In this document: positions 24,020 to 35,979 of the stretch, piece by piece
Position numbering within the stretch: position 1 is the stretch's first letter
Layout of the letters: each line of letters begins with the position of its first letter
Source: Sinotaia quadrata
Taxonomy: Eukaryota; Mollusca; Gastropoda; Architaenioglossa; Viviparidae
NCBI GenBank assembly: GCA_028829895.1
Contig: CM054183.1
Span: 19,170,975 to 19,234,974 of the forward strand
Direction: 5' to 3'
DNA: 64,000 nt
Position numbers and translations under genes: made by a program
The notes under the pieces: generated by a model
What the model was told of the DNA's origin: nothing
The model's input: only the letters and a program-made list of their open reading frames with translations
Databases searched by the model: none

Positions 24020-24660
24020 TAACCAGTCAATGTTCTTTGCAGCTGATGTCTCTTTAAAAAAAATGATTATCACCAGTCAATTTTTCCTGCTGTTGTCTCT
24101 TCAAACAATAATTATCACCAAATTTTTTCAGCTTAGATGTCTCTTTCGAACAAAGAATGCTATTGCCAGTCAATGTGTTCTGCTGTAGCTGTCTATTTCA
24201 AACGATGATTATCACCAGTCAATGTGCTCTGCTGTAGCTGTCTATTTCAAACGATGATTATCACCAGTCAATGTGCTCTGCTGTAGCTGTCTATTTCAAA
24301 CGATGATTATCACCAGTCAATGTGCTCTGCTGTAGCTGTCTATTTCAAACTATGATTATCACCAAATTTCTCCGCTGTTGTCTCTTTCGAAGACAAAGAT
24401 TACTACCAACCAATTTTCTCTGCTGTTGATGTATCTTTCAAACAACGAAGATTATCATCACTGAATGTTTTCTGCCGTTGATAAATCTTTCAAACAATTA
24501 AGATTATCATCATTCTATTTTCTATGCATTTGTTGACTCTTTCAGACAAGAAAGATTGTCAAAAGTCATATTTCTCTGCAGTTGATGTCTCTTTCAAACA
24601 ACAAAGATTATCACCTGTCAATTTTCTCTGCTCTTGATGTCTCTTTCAAACAATGGACAA
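24020..24660. repeat. Degenerate 46-50-bp array downstream of gene A
   Basis: Units resemble GATTATCACCAGTCAATTTT, CTCTGCTGTTGATGTCT and CTTTCAAACAA. A homogenised core of four 49-bp units lies at about 24160-24360. The same family, fewer units, follows gene B at 35440-35655. Confidence 0.85.
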
Positions 24661-25123
24661 TGCTATTAGAAATCCTTATCAGTCATACGTTTCCTTACAC
24701 AGAGAGCGATGTAGGTGACGTAACAAATCAAAGGGAAGTAAACCAAGTTATGATTATTTTTCAAAGGAATTTAAAAAGTTAATTTATCCGTTGGAAAGTG
24801 CATGAAATTTTAACTCGAAAGCAAAGTTATGGGCGTTTCCAAATTTTCTATAAATGTCTCTTGAGACTTGTATTATCTAATGAGGTCAAAGACGTGTTCG
24901 TTTTAATGGACCCTGCATGTTCTCTAACCTTTCAGTAATCTAGGTCGTAGTAACTGTAGGAGGTACGTCAAGTTTCCTTTTTATTTACCTGTGCGTCATG
25001 ATTCACAAATTACAGAACATAATTTTTCAAGCATGTCCCACGACACACACAAAAAAAAGAAGCAAAATATAAGCAAGCACATACATTTTTAAACATATGC
25101 CATGTGCGTATATACATATCAGG

Positions 25124-25203
<80 letters not shown>
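25124..25203. repeat. (CT)n(AT)n compound microsatellite
   Basis: CT run followed by a TA run and a short GTCT run. Confidence 0.97.
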
Positions 25204-25205
<2 letters not shown>

Positions 25206-25712
25206 TGTCTGTCTGTCTATTATTTCGTCTCTTAATATTATAAATGTGGATACCCACGCAATACTTTCTGAGACATTTTTAATAGCCCCACTATTTTGCC
25301 ACAACCTGGCAAGGACACCGAATTGTACTGTCTATCAGAAGTCGGTCGTATGTTTACAGATCTCATTCGTGGCCGAGTAAAATAAAGCAATGACCTAAGT
25401 TATTTGAAGCTTGATTATCGCAATAACACGAGTAACGTGTACTATGCAGCCGACAAGCTAACTACTTACCAATGTACATAGAGTTATCAGTGAGACGAAC
25501 AGCGGAGCTCTATGTCTTTTGTTGACCGAAGTACTTAGCTAATACAATACTTATTTGATCGCACACCATTACTTTCAAAAGAAAAAAGGGCCGTCGTTTA
25601 ATGCTTACTTTTTAAGAATTTACATAGGAAATCAAAGGGTGGTCGGTGTCATGGAGGCAAATTCAAGCTTGTCCTAACTTGCGAAAAAGTGACTGAACGT
25701 GTTGACTGGTTA

Positions 25713-25930
25713 GTTTGTGAAATGCCAGTAATCTATTTAACAGAATAAGTTTGTGAAATGCCAGTAATCTATTTAACAGAATAAGTTTGTGAAATGCCAG
25801 TAATCTATTTAACAGAATAAGTTTGTGAAATGCCAGTAATCTATTTAACAGAATAAGTTTCTGAAATGCCAGTAATCTATTTAACAGAATAAGTTTGTGA
25901 AATGCCAGTAATCTATTTAACAGAATAAGT
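25713..25930. repeat. 36-bp minisatellite, 6 copies
   Basis: The unit GTTTGTGAAATGCCAGTAAT plus CTATTTAACAGAATAA is nearly invariant. Confidence 0.95.
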
Positions 25931-27094
25931 TGACAAACGTCGAGTTCTCAACTTGCAGCGATGAATGCATGCTTTTGGAGCTTAATGTCCGATTTCAAAA
26001 ACATTTCAGTAGAACGGTTAGCGGTCTCTGGTCACCAGTGCATGTAACTCTTGACCGCCTTTTTGTTTTACCATAAAGCAGTTTTCAGCAATGAACTGAT
26101 CATTCGTTATATAATTTATTTGCAATTGATTGGTAGTCATGTTTTTAAAAGTCTGAACTCTTAACTCTGGAACAAGCCGTCAACTATCTTCGAACTTATC
26201 AGGTACAATTATAAAATATGAAAAGTGAAGTCTTTTAATTATTTTGAATAACACACACACACACACACACAAACAACAATCACATGCACGAACACATACA
26301 AGCCCAGTCTCATGCACAAAACTGTGAGTGTTAAAGAGAAAGATAGCCAAATGAAAGCCCAGTCTCATGCATAAAACTGTTTACCAGGAGAAAGAACTGA
26401 TAGCACACTTGGCGACTTCTTCTTGGACTGTCTGTGGGTTTTTTCCTGTGACTTCTAATATCTCCTATGTCTGTAAACATCGATTTTACATTCTTCGATG
26501 GGCGACGTTGTCCACCGTGAGCCGCATAATACTTCACATGTCCTGCACTGCAAACTAAAGGAAAGACAACTCCAGCTGTGAGCTGTCAAAGCATCCAGCT
26601 ATCGAGTGATGACATAACTCTCTATTAGAATTAGAACTATATATATATATATATATTGATCCTGTGTGTATATGTCGTCTACGTCTTTACATGTGTTTGA
26701 CTCGATGCTAAATTGTATTGTGTAGTATGTAGATAACTTATATTATTAATAAATTCTATTCTTTATTTATCAAAACACTCGACCCTGTTGATAATTGGGG
26801 TAAAAGAATAAGATGTGTGAGTGGGGGGGCATAATAATTAATAAGACTGAGGTAGGCCTTTGGATATATATGAGGTCAGAGCTATTCCAGGATTGTTTGT
26901 ATTTTTATAATACTAAGATGGGTACAGGGAGATTACTCCTTTGATCCAATGTCTGCAATTGAAAGGTGTAATTGTCATTGGTGGAGAGATGATATTCTCA
27001 TAATCTAAGAGGCGCCCTTCGCAGCTGTAAACCTGTTACATATGATTGCCTTTAAACAAACACCCCCCACTACGCCTATGTACACACATGCAAG

Positions 27095-27097
<3 letters not shown>

Positions 27098-27158
<61 letters not shown>

Positions 27159-27172
27159 CACATATATATACA
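27098..27172. repeat. (CA)n microsatellite upstream of gene B
   Basis: CA run ending in CATATATATA. Confidence 0.97.
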
Positions 27173-27322
27173 CTTTTCTAATCTATGAATCTATTCGATG
27201 ATTTCATATTGATTTCAGTTGAAGAAACGTTCACACAAACTAACGTCTCCTTTCGTGTAAATTTTCTTTTTTAAATATCGGCATCGTCCATCGCTTTGTA
27301 CTATGTCTAATTGTTTCTATAA

Positions 27323-27429
27323 TGTTTTATATATATAAGATAAAGACAAGAATTAGAACTTAACCATGTTTCTATCATGTTTTATATATATATATATAAG
27401 ATAAAGACAAGAATTAGAACTTAACCATG
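27323..27429. repeat. Direct duplication of about 50 bp
   Basis: ATGTTTTATATATATA followed by AGATAAAGACAAGAATTAGA and ACTTAACCATG is present twice, with a variable TA run. Confidence 0.85.
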
Positions 27430-27520
27430 CAAAGCTTTGACCAAAACATTAACTAAAGGCGGACAAACATCTGCATATATTTGTAAGATAAAGAGAGGAC
27501 ATTATTTGAATTTATAGCAG

Positions 27521-27829
27521 TAGTTACACGCAACACCTGGTGCACATCAATTCAGCAAACTGAAACCACTTTACTGACTTCTCAGTTATCAGAAACTTTT
27601 CTGTTTGAAAACTACAAACTTCCAATTCTCGGGAAATGACGTTCTCGAACAACGTTGAAGCGAAAGTAAAAGATAACAGTCACATGCATTGGTTTCAACG
27701 AAATATCTGCTTGTAGGAATACGTATTGAAAACAACCAGTTTTCTGTTTGTAAGTCACACGTTTAGGACTTCCGTTAAGCTCCAGTTTGATCGTCGCTCA
27801 TTGCAAGGGAAGTAACAAACTGATTTATC
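27521..27829 (+). promoter_or_regulatory. Conserved 5' flank of gene B
   Basis: Alignable with the flanks of genes A and C. An AANNGAAA core lies at 27658-27665 within GAAGCGAAAGTAAAA. GCAAGGGAAGTAAC and TGATTTATC precede the start codon. Confidence 0.45.
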
Positions 27830-27994
27830 ATGTCGACTAAGGAAGCAACGCAATTAGATGATATTTCCGTGACTTGTGGCATCTGTTTGGAAAGGTCCTG
27901 GAGAAGCGAACCCAAAATCTTGTCATGTCAGCACACCTTTTGCCTAAATTGTTTGACGACTCTCGCCCAGCAAGAACACGTGTCACGACAGGAG
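27830..27994 (+). CDS. Gene B exon 1: first half of RING finger
   Basis: 55 codons, one fewer Asp than gene A. CGIC and CQHTFCLNC are intact. Donor GAG|GTAAGA. Phase 0. Confidence 0.88.
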
Positions 27995-30900
27995 GTAAGA
28001 AGCTTCTCGGTCAACTAAGGTATTTTTGTGTCAAGGGCTATTCATGACAGCCGTGCTGGTGAGTGTAAATCATTACTGGGAACAGTGTTGTACACTGCTT
28101 CTTACACGTCCCCAACAAGTAACCAGCATACCCAGAAATAGATCAAATTTGCTGTATGTTGGCAGAATTTGTTTTCATTGTCATTAAGTATTTTATTTTT
28201 AAAATTTAATCTCATGTGAACTTCGATTTACACAGTTTCCATATTTGGCGCAGTTACAACGTGTGTAGCATTTTTCACAGACGTAATGTAGATGTTAATT
28301 GGTGTGCTTGTATGTTCAAGGGCAATTTGACTTATTGTGTCAATATTGTTACCCTTGTTTAGTGGAGAGAAGATATATTATTATCTTTACTCAGGCAAAC
28401 CCAACCTCTGAAATTTTCTAACGCAACCTGTGTATACTCCCCCCCCCACACACACACACATACATCCACACACATAATAACGACAGCATTCAACATGTTT
28501 ATTGTAAACTGCTTTGTTTAATAAGAAGCCGTGTGCGCGTGTGTGTGTGTTCGTATAAGTGTGAGAGAGATTACAAAAATAATATATTATATCCTCTCAA
28601 TACATGAATTTAATTCACCTCCTATGCTGTGCACATTAGTACAGCTTCAACTCTAGAGATGGATTGTCTCCCTTAGTAGTGGAAACCATGTGATTGATAG
28701 CCTAATAGTATTAAAGCATACTACAGTAACTTTGGTGAATATTACGACTTTCATACACCAAAGATACATTTGAAATAATAATAAAACTAGGGATTAAGTA
28801 TTTAGTGTTTCTCATTTCATTTCCGGTTTGGGTAGATTATTTGATTTTGTTTATTTGTTCAGCCGACCCATTTCTATAGTGAGGGATAAACTTAAAGTAG
28901 GCCATGAACCCTAACTGCTGGTTAACAGACATAATGTCTGCATTGTTAAAATTACTAATAAATTATATCTAGCTTTACACGTATCGAAAATATTTTAAGC
29001 GTTCAAAGGAATTTGTATATTATAAAGCTTACTGTGGACTATGAGTGTGAAAACAATAGAAACATATATACAACATGTCAGCTAGAATATATGGGATACA
29101 ATATCCTTTGGATGTCTGTATTTCACGCCTCTTATAACAATGTCATTGACTATATGAGTATTTTCCAGACCTCAACAATGTCATTGACTATATGAGTATT
29201 TTCCAGACCTCACCAATGTCATTGACTATATGAGTATTTTCCAGACCTCAACAATGTCATTGACTATATGAGTATTTTCCAGACCTCAACAATGTCATTG
29301 ACTATATGAGAATTTTCCAGACCTCAACAATGTCATTGACTATATTAGTATTTTCCAGACCTGTTATAACAATGTCATTGACTATATTACTATTTTCCAG
29401 ACCTCTTATAACAATGTCATTGACTATATGAGAATTTTCCAGACCTCAACAATGTCATTGACTATATTAGTATTTTCCAGACCTGTTATAACAATGTCAT
29501 TGACTATATTACTATTTTCCAGACCTCTTATAACAATGTCATTGACTATATGAGTATTTTCCAGAAAGCTGAAGCATTGGATCATGATGCACTAAGCGCT
29601 TTCCCACGGAAGTCGATCAGCTGTCCAACATGTCTAACAGTAACCGTCATTCCTGATGGTGGGGTCTCAAATTTCCAGGTAAATTGCCATCAAGTGTTCC
29701 GGTGAACACCCTCAAATTTCCAGGTAATTTGACATCAAATGTTCCGGTGAACGCCCTCAAATTTCCAGGTAAATTGCCATCAAATGTTCTGGTGAACGCC
29801 CTCAAATTTCCAGGTAAAATTGCCCTCATATTTCCATGTAGGCCGAAATGTCTTTCTTACTAAAAATCTTCTACTGTTATTTCATGACATGAGAAGAACA
29901 GAAATGCGCATTTAGGTCTGTTCTGTTTTGTTTGCAGACACTTGAGAAATATTGAAATTAATTAATGAAGGATGAAGAAGGAGCATGAACATGTAATACT
30001 ATGCTATAAATACCACAGTTAGAAGAATAAAACAAATTTTCTTCCATGAGATGAAGGCTGTTGATCTGGTTGTATCCAAGGCAGAATAAAGCCATGCAAT
30101 TTAAACCTTTATATAGCCCTAGTGGTTTTATTTTAGATCTTCGTATCAAACATTTACTTTATTCTTAACAACATTCTCTTTGTTAAGAGAATGGCTCAAT
30201 GAAAAAGCCCGCAGACAGATTTGCTAACTGTCAAATACAAAACAAGACAAAGATAATACTTACATTACGAAATGAATTTTATATAAAAGAAGACAAAGAC
30301 AATACTTACATTACAAAATGAATTTTACATAAAATGAAGATGATCAAGCACTGAACAAGAAGTGAATGAAAATTAATAATGGATTTATAAAAGAAAAGAA
30401 AAAAGGAATTAATAATTATTACAACTATTTAGTATTACACTTTACTATCCTATCCCAGGACATTGGCCTACATCCCTGTTCTTGAAATCAATGTTCTTTA
30501 CAGTTCAAAGACAGTTCTGTAGTGATACACATCTCTTCTCCCATAGAGTTCTTGGTTCATAAAACCACGAATTAATAAAGGACAATAAGTCTTTTCTCTA
30601 TGGAGTCTCTGTTTATGAAGGACACACTTCCATGTGTAAATCTAGGGTAACTTAATTTGCTTAGGACCGACCATCTAAAAAATGATCTTCTGGCGACTAT
30701 GTGATGACACCACACCATTTGCTCCACACCATCTCTTAGCTCGCTAGTTAAAATGACGTGATATGTATCTCGAAAACTTTCTCAATAGTAGATCCAACTC
30801 TTGAGACCCAAACCACAAACCTTGCAAATTTAATTTATTACAGTTTATGTATCATGCTATATAAGTTTGAATAGGACCATCAGGACTTATTCCTGGTTAC

Positions 30901-33900
30901 ATATTCACTACTCTAAAAATCTGAAAAAGGATATATACATTATTATAACTATATTCTCTCACGCTTTTAACAATATATTAATACATCTTTCTGCAAGAAG
31001 GGATGACACTTCTATTTTTGAAGACTTAGAAGTTTCTTTAAAGTCAGATTGACTTCATACACACACATAAGATTTCTGGACTTCTACAATTGGACTTCTT
31101 TGTATTAGGTAGCTTTGAATCTCTAGAAAACTGATTTAAGATTTGTCTTCAATTTTAACGTTAGTTTCATCAGGTGCCTCATGCTTCATACATTGTCCTG
31201 ATTTCTCTTATCTGCTAAAAGCGGTCTTAGCCTCCTTTCATAAACTTCGTTTGTGTGTGCATGGGTTCAATTCAGTAGAGATTGGTGTTAGTTCCAGTGC
31301 TACAATTACATGTCAGATGCCACAGAAACCTCCAGTGTTAATTGCTAGAGGGCTGTAATTGCTTACAAGGACTGCTCATGGATGCTCATAGAAACCTCCA
31401 GTTTTAATTGCTAGAGGGCTGTAAGTGCTTACGAGGTCTGCTCATGGATGCTCACAGAAATCTCCACTGTTAATTGCTAGAGGGCTGTAAGTGTTTACGA
31501 GGTCTGCTCATGGATGCTCACTTCTGTCTAGATGGTCAACATTTTACATAATTCCTTTCACACCCGTTTAATTACAGGAAACCCAGGAACTAGGCTTAAA
31601 TATGGGATTACTTGGTTGTTTCGCTTTCATATCAATGGGTGGTCATTAATAAGATATTATTTTAATATTTATTTCATTACTCTAGGAATATGTTAATGAC
31701 ATATCTCTCCTGGGACTGATGGCGGCAGACTGAGTTAAGTGTAAACACGCCCTTAACATACACACAATAGCTTTGGCTTCCACTTCGTATGCTCCTAAAT
31801 GCATATTTATAAACAAAAAGAGGCACAGACAGAATCACACATGTATATCAAAAGATACAATTTCACTTGGCAGATAAATCAACTATATAAATTATGTTTT
31901 AAAATAATTTTATAATCAAACGCATGCCGAGTTGTGTAATTAACTGATAATATTATATTTTTGTGTTCCTCAGACAAATGGCTTTATCCAGATGTGCTTG
32001 AAACCATCTGTATATGAATGCAGTGCAGGAGACAAAGATGTTGGATATTTTAAATCCCAGTCGCAAAGTTATCAAAGTAACGACCTTTTCGACATTTTTC
32101 GAGTAGATCATGAACGTCAGCCGTCACCACTGGAACAAAATCGTGTCCATGACATAAAGACAATGGTCACAGAAAATGTCAAGATCGCCGAGGCAGAGCT
32201 AGACTGTCTAGATCAATTAAGAAGCAACTCAGAATGCCAGCAAGAAACCCATAGCAATGGGTCTCAAAGCGCAGGAGTGGGACACGTTGCAGGAACATGT
32301 GATGCGAGCATTAATCAAGCGGTGAAGATGGCTGCTCTGGCCAGGCATGAGAGGCTGAAACAGCTGGCGACAACGTTTGAATCTGACGGAACGCCACTCA
32401 TTTCTAAGAAAGTCTTCCAGGAGGCACTGCAGCGAGTGAAGAGTCTTCAGCAACTTCACTGCTTACCACAGTCAGCAGAACCAAATTCATGTTCGAGCGT
32501 GTTGACTGAAATAAACTCTTCGGGTGTCAAAGACATACTTCATTACTCCATGGAGAACATGTGCACTTCCGGTCTGGAGACTGACCCGATAAGCATGCGA
32601 GAATTCTGCAACTCCATGCTTTTACACTTGGAGAATAATGGTCACTTGACTCCAGACACTGCAATCCGACAGTCACAAAATTGTGGCCTCATTCAAAATG
32701 GGTTGGATAGATATTCAGAACTGGCTGCTACAGTTGCACATCTGAAAGAAATCTGCACACAAATGAAAGATAATGAAGTCTTGTTGAAAGCTGAAAATAT
32801 CAAACTGAGTAATAGTTTGAAGGCAGTGCACCAAGATGTTCTTATTGTTCAACAATTAAGCGTATTGTCTGCTCAGAGCTTAACCAGACTCGAAAACGAA
32901 ATCTCTCACTTGCAGGTAAATGGCAAAAGCGTCAGTCAGAGCGTGGCGGAACTAAACACGCTCACTTCTGATCTTAGTCAGGAGATGACATCTTTGAAAG
33001 AGGAAAAAGCCGTGATAATGAAGAATGTATCAGTCTTGCAGGAATTCACTTCAAATCTTTGTCAAGAGCTGACGTCACTGAAAGAAGAAAACGCAGAGTT
33101 AAAAAATATCTCGACAGGTCTAGAGCGAGACAAAAATATAGTATTGCAGGAGATGGCGTTATTAAAAGAAGAAAACTTGAAATTGGAACAACGCTTAACA
33201 GATCTAGAGCGAGACAAAGAAACGATACGGAAAGACATGACGTCACTGCAAAAAGAAAACGGGAAACTGGGGGAAAAGACTGACAGATCTACAAGGAAAA
33301 TGGCATTACTTACAACAGACAACGCGAAGTTCAAGGAAAGATTGGCAGATCTTGATCGAGACAAAAACACAATATTGCAAAAGATGTCACGCCTCCAGTC
33401 GTCCGAGACCAATATCAGGCATGACATCGAACACGTCACCAAGCTGAATACAAAGCAGTCTAAGGACTTGGAGCTGTGTAAGAGTGAAGTTAAAAAGTTG
33501 CAGTATGATGTGTGTGCCATCAACAAAATTCACAAAAGTCTATCTTCAAAATTGTCTAATCTGGGTAAGTAATATCAATTGTATTTCTTCATTATTCTAC
33601 TCATTAGTGTATCTTGAAGACGATAATGTATTCATACACGATAAAATATTTTCCAAATATATTTTTCAGATATGAAATATGTTTTTATAAATGAAGGAAA
33701 GTTTTTTTTTAAATCGATTTAAAACATCCAAAAACTTTCACTACACCCACATGTACAGTTCTATCGTGGAACACTTTGACGTGGGCAATTCACATTTTGC
33801 ATAAAAAGACTGTCACAGTCAATAGTGCATATATTATAATTTTGAAATAATATAATATAATATAATATAATATAATATATAATAAATAATGTGAGAACTA

Positions 33901-34610
33901 TGGCATAAAAATAAACAGAAAGAGCTTGGATGCACCAACCAGAAGAAGTCACCGAAACAGAAGAAGCAAAAATACTGTGGGACTTCGAGATAAGAACAGA
34001 TCGAGCAATTATTGCACAGACATTATAGTTCTCAATAAGTCCAACAGAACAGCAGCAATAATTTATGTCGCTGTTCCAAGTGATAAAAACATAAAAACAA
34101 AAGAGAGAGAAAAAAGTAAAAAATATACCAAAACCTCAGATTAGAAATTCAGAGACTGTGGAATGTAAAAGCAGAAGTGATTATGATAATTTGTTACATT
34201 TGCCAACAGGTAAAACCAGAAGACAGGTGGCCTTTCATGCAATACTGTGCACGGAGTTGACGACGAGTTGTGAACAGATTCTTGTCAACGACGGGGTCGT
34301 TACCAACGTCGGGAATGGCTACAACAACCGGACCGGCGTATTCGAGGCCCCAGTTCCTGGAATCTACCTGTTTCTTTTCACCACAAGTCCGTTTGAAGAA
34401 GGAAAACATTCGAGACTCGATCTGGTCCTGGATAACGAGAGAGTCGGTTACCTGTACGCTACAGGTAGTCAAATCTATTCTGCGCACGCAGCAGTCAAGA
34501 TGGAGGCTGGCCAGAAGGCATGGCTGAGAACATATGGTAGGGAGGAATACACTTTCAAGAATAAGTGGGCGACCTCTTTTAGCGGTTTTCTGGTTCAACC
34601 ACAAGTTTAA
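27830..34610 (+). CDS. Gene B: RING finger-coiled coil-C1q protein (four exons)
   Basis: Predicted coding exons are 27830-27994, 29565-29678, 31974-33564 and 34210-34610: 2271 nt, 756 aa. Intron phases 0, 0, 1 match gene A. RING ligands are C16, C19, C33, H35, C38, C41, C75 and C78; exon 3 covers residues 94-623; C1q covers 624-756. An in-frame TGA lies nine bases upstream of the ATG. The unrecognised N-terminal part of exon 3 aligns with gene A throughout (for example the KVFQEAL..V.SLQ and SELA.TV..LKEIC.QMKDNEVLLKAEN blocks), so it is a conserved region and not filler. Same predicted role as A: RING E3 ubiquitin ligase with a C1q recognition end. Exon 2 is bracketed by duplicated splice sites. 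The 15.3 kb retroelement begins 1.37 kb after the stop, in the opposite orientation. Confidence 0.85.
29131..29564 (+). repeat. 38/42-bp array of eleven in-line splice acceptors before gene B exon 2
   Basis: Each unit is the 3' end of the intron: CAATGTCATTGACTATATGA, then GTATTTTCCAG. AG dinucleotides end at 29168, 29206, 29244, 29282, 29320, 29358, 29400, 29442, 29480, 29522 and 29564; the last adjoins the exon shared with gene A. Gene A has one related unit (AATGTCATTGAATAGATTGG, then TATTTTCCAG). Confidence 0.93.
29565..29678 (+). CDS. Gene B exon 2: second half of RING finger
   Basis: 38 codons, phase 0 to 0. ISCPTCL gives the last RING cysteines. Ends in TTTCCAG|GTAAAT. Acceptors at 29522 or 29480 would keep the reading frame and add 14 or 28 residues before KAEALDHD; earlier acceptors lead to stops. 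Confidence 0.8.
29667..29825 (+). repeat. 45-bp array of in-line splice donors after gene B exon 2
   Basis: CTCAAATTTCCAG|GTAA occurs with donor junctions after 29678, 29723, 29768 and 29813, exactly 45 bp apart. Using a downstream donor would read into a TGA within the first unit. Confidence 0.92.
30240..31310. other. Remainder of gene B intron 2
   Basis: AT-rich with a short duplicated block (AAGACAAAGA.AATACTTACA near 30245 and 30295). No supportable coding content. Confidence 0.5.
31318..31522. repeat. About 66-bp minisatellite in gene B intron 2, 3 copies
   Basis: Units carry CAGAAACCTCCAGT, TTAATTGCTAGAGGGCTGTA and GCTCATGGATGCTCA. The word ATAGAAACCTCCAG also occurs at the start of gene A exon 3, possibly by chance. 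Confidence 0.85.
31974..33564 (+). CDS. Gene B exon 3: linker region and coiled coil
   Basis: 530 codons plus one base (phase 1). Acceptor TGTGTTCCTCAG, donor CTGG|GTAAGT. Homologous to gene A exon 3 over its full length. The 28-residue coiled-coil repeats are present, but at about 33271-33302 a one-base insertion and a 22-base deletion combine to remove exactly seven residues and change the local residues to EKTDRSTRK before the original frame resumes at MALL. The open frame is otherwise intact. Confidence 0.85.
33846..33884. repeat. (ATAAT)n microsatellite in gene B intron 3
   Basis: About seven AT-rich pentanucleotide units. Confidence 0.9.
34210..34610 (+). CDS. Gene B exon 4: C1q domain
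   Basis: 133 residues entering in phase 1, acceptor TTGCCAACAG, ending SGFLVQPQV. The acceptor is present once here, against seven copies in gene A. C1q signatures are VAFHAI, GVFEAPVPGIYLF, DLVLDN, AVKMEAGQKAWL and TSFSGFL. SPFEEGKHS and GSQIYSAH mark the loops that differ from gene A. Confidence 0.93.
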
Positions 34611-34931
34611 CTTCGTCGTTGTTATGTGGATAACATCTCAGTTAGCGGCAAGCATAATGTTTATTTTTTATTATTAAAAATCTCTTTGTCACTTACAGGT
34701 GCATGAACTAGAGAGCATGTTTCTGCCCGTTTGAGAGCATACTAATTATAATCTATCTAATTATAATCTAAACAGAAATGAGGTCATTAAAAAATATTAA
34801 AGGCATTGCAGTCCAGCAAAACTGTATAACTTTCTTTACTTGGGAAAGCTCTGTAGAAGTGATGAATGTTGAAAGGATTTGGCGGTCGGGGGTGGTGGAT
34901 TACAATCATTTACGAAAAGCTGTTGGCTTAC

Positions 34932-34937
34932 AATAAA
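34932..34937 (+). terminator. Candidate poly(A) signal of gene B
   Basis: AATAAA about 322 bases after the stop, alignable with the AATAAA of gene A. Confidence 0.5.
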
Positions 34938-35201
34938 TGAAAAATAAGTCATTCTAGGTCTCACGTTGGTAAAGAATGATTTTAACTGATGGTGTATATA
35001 AAAAGCAAGAATAAAAACTAGCAATAACATTTTCTTAAATGTGTGCAAAAAACATTAAAACTTTTTTTTTAAATGTCTTGAATAAAGAGCAGTTGGTTTG
35101 AAGATCTGATATGGCAGTGTTAACGGCTCTACTTTGCTGTCAAAAATCAGTGATCATGACTCTTCATGGCTTTGTAACATTCTTGACAAGAAGCCAGTAC
35201 A

Positions 35202-35213
35202 TGCACACACACA

Positions 35214-35292
<79 letters not shown>

Positions 35293-35301
35293 ATAAAATA
35301 T

Positions 35302-35380
<79 letters not shown>

Positions 35381-35382
35381 AA
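35202..35382. repeat. (CA)n followed by (GAAA)n microsatellites
   Basis: CA run at 35202-35291 and pure GAAA run at about 35303-35382. Confidence 0.97.
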
Positions 35383-35974
35383 ACGCGAACGTGATTAATG
35401 GAGAGTATAGGTTTCTTACAAATCTTATTAGTTCAAAGCCAACGAAGATTATCATCAGCCAATTTTCACTGTTGTTGTTGTCTCTTTCAAATAATAAAGA
35501 TTATCACCAGTCAGTTATCTCTGCTGTTAATGTCTTTTTCAAAGAACAAAGATTATCACCTGTCAGTTTTCTCTGCTGTTGATGTCTCTTTCAAAGAACA
35601 AAGCTTATCATCTGTCATTTTTCTCTGCTGTTGATGTCTTTTAAAACAATGGACAATGCTAGTAGAAGTCTATATCAGATATACGTTTCCTTACACAGAG
35701 TGCGACTTGTGTGATGTCGTAAATCAAGGGAAATAAGTCTAGGTAAAATTATTTTTAAATAGATTTTATTAAAACATAACATAACAATAGTTTGTTGGAA
35801 GGTACATGGAATTTTAATTCGATAACAAAAGTTTGGAGCATTTCCAAATTATAAAAGATGCCTTTTGTGGCCTAGTTTATCTAATTAGGTCAAACATATG
35901 TTCGTTTTAATAGACACAACGCTGTCTAACTTTTCAGCAATTTCTGTCGCAATAATTTTACAATGTAGGTCAAG

Positions 35975-35979
35975 TTTCT
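35975..35979. repeat. Target-site duplication, left copy
   Basis: TTTCT immediately before the first LTR, matched by TTTCT at 51288-51292. Confidence 0.85.

Larger units (their letters stand above)
23225..27520. other. Intergenic region between genes A and B
   Basis: Contains the 3'UTR of A, a CA-rich stretch (23770-23890), a degenerate 46-50-bp array, simple repeats and a 36-bp array. The segment from 23225 to about 25385 is homologous to the 3' flanks of B and, in part, to 2390-2560. No gene found. Confidence 0.6.
34611..35979 (+). other. 3' flank of gene B up to the retroelement
   Basis: Homologous to the region following gene A. Contains the poly(A) candidate, CA and GAAA microsatellites and a short version of the 46-50-bp array (35440-35655). 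No other gene. Confidence 0.65.

Noticed and set aside
33271..33302. Frameshift making gene B a pseudogene
   Set aside because: The +1 and -22 changes compensate; the frame and downstream heptads resume and the exon ends with a good donor in the expected phase.
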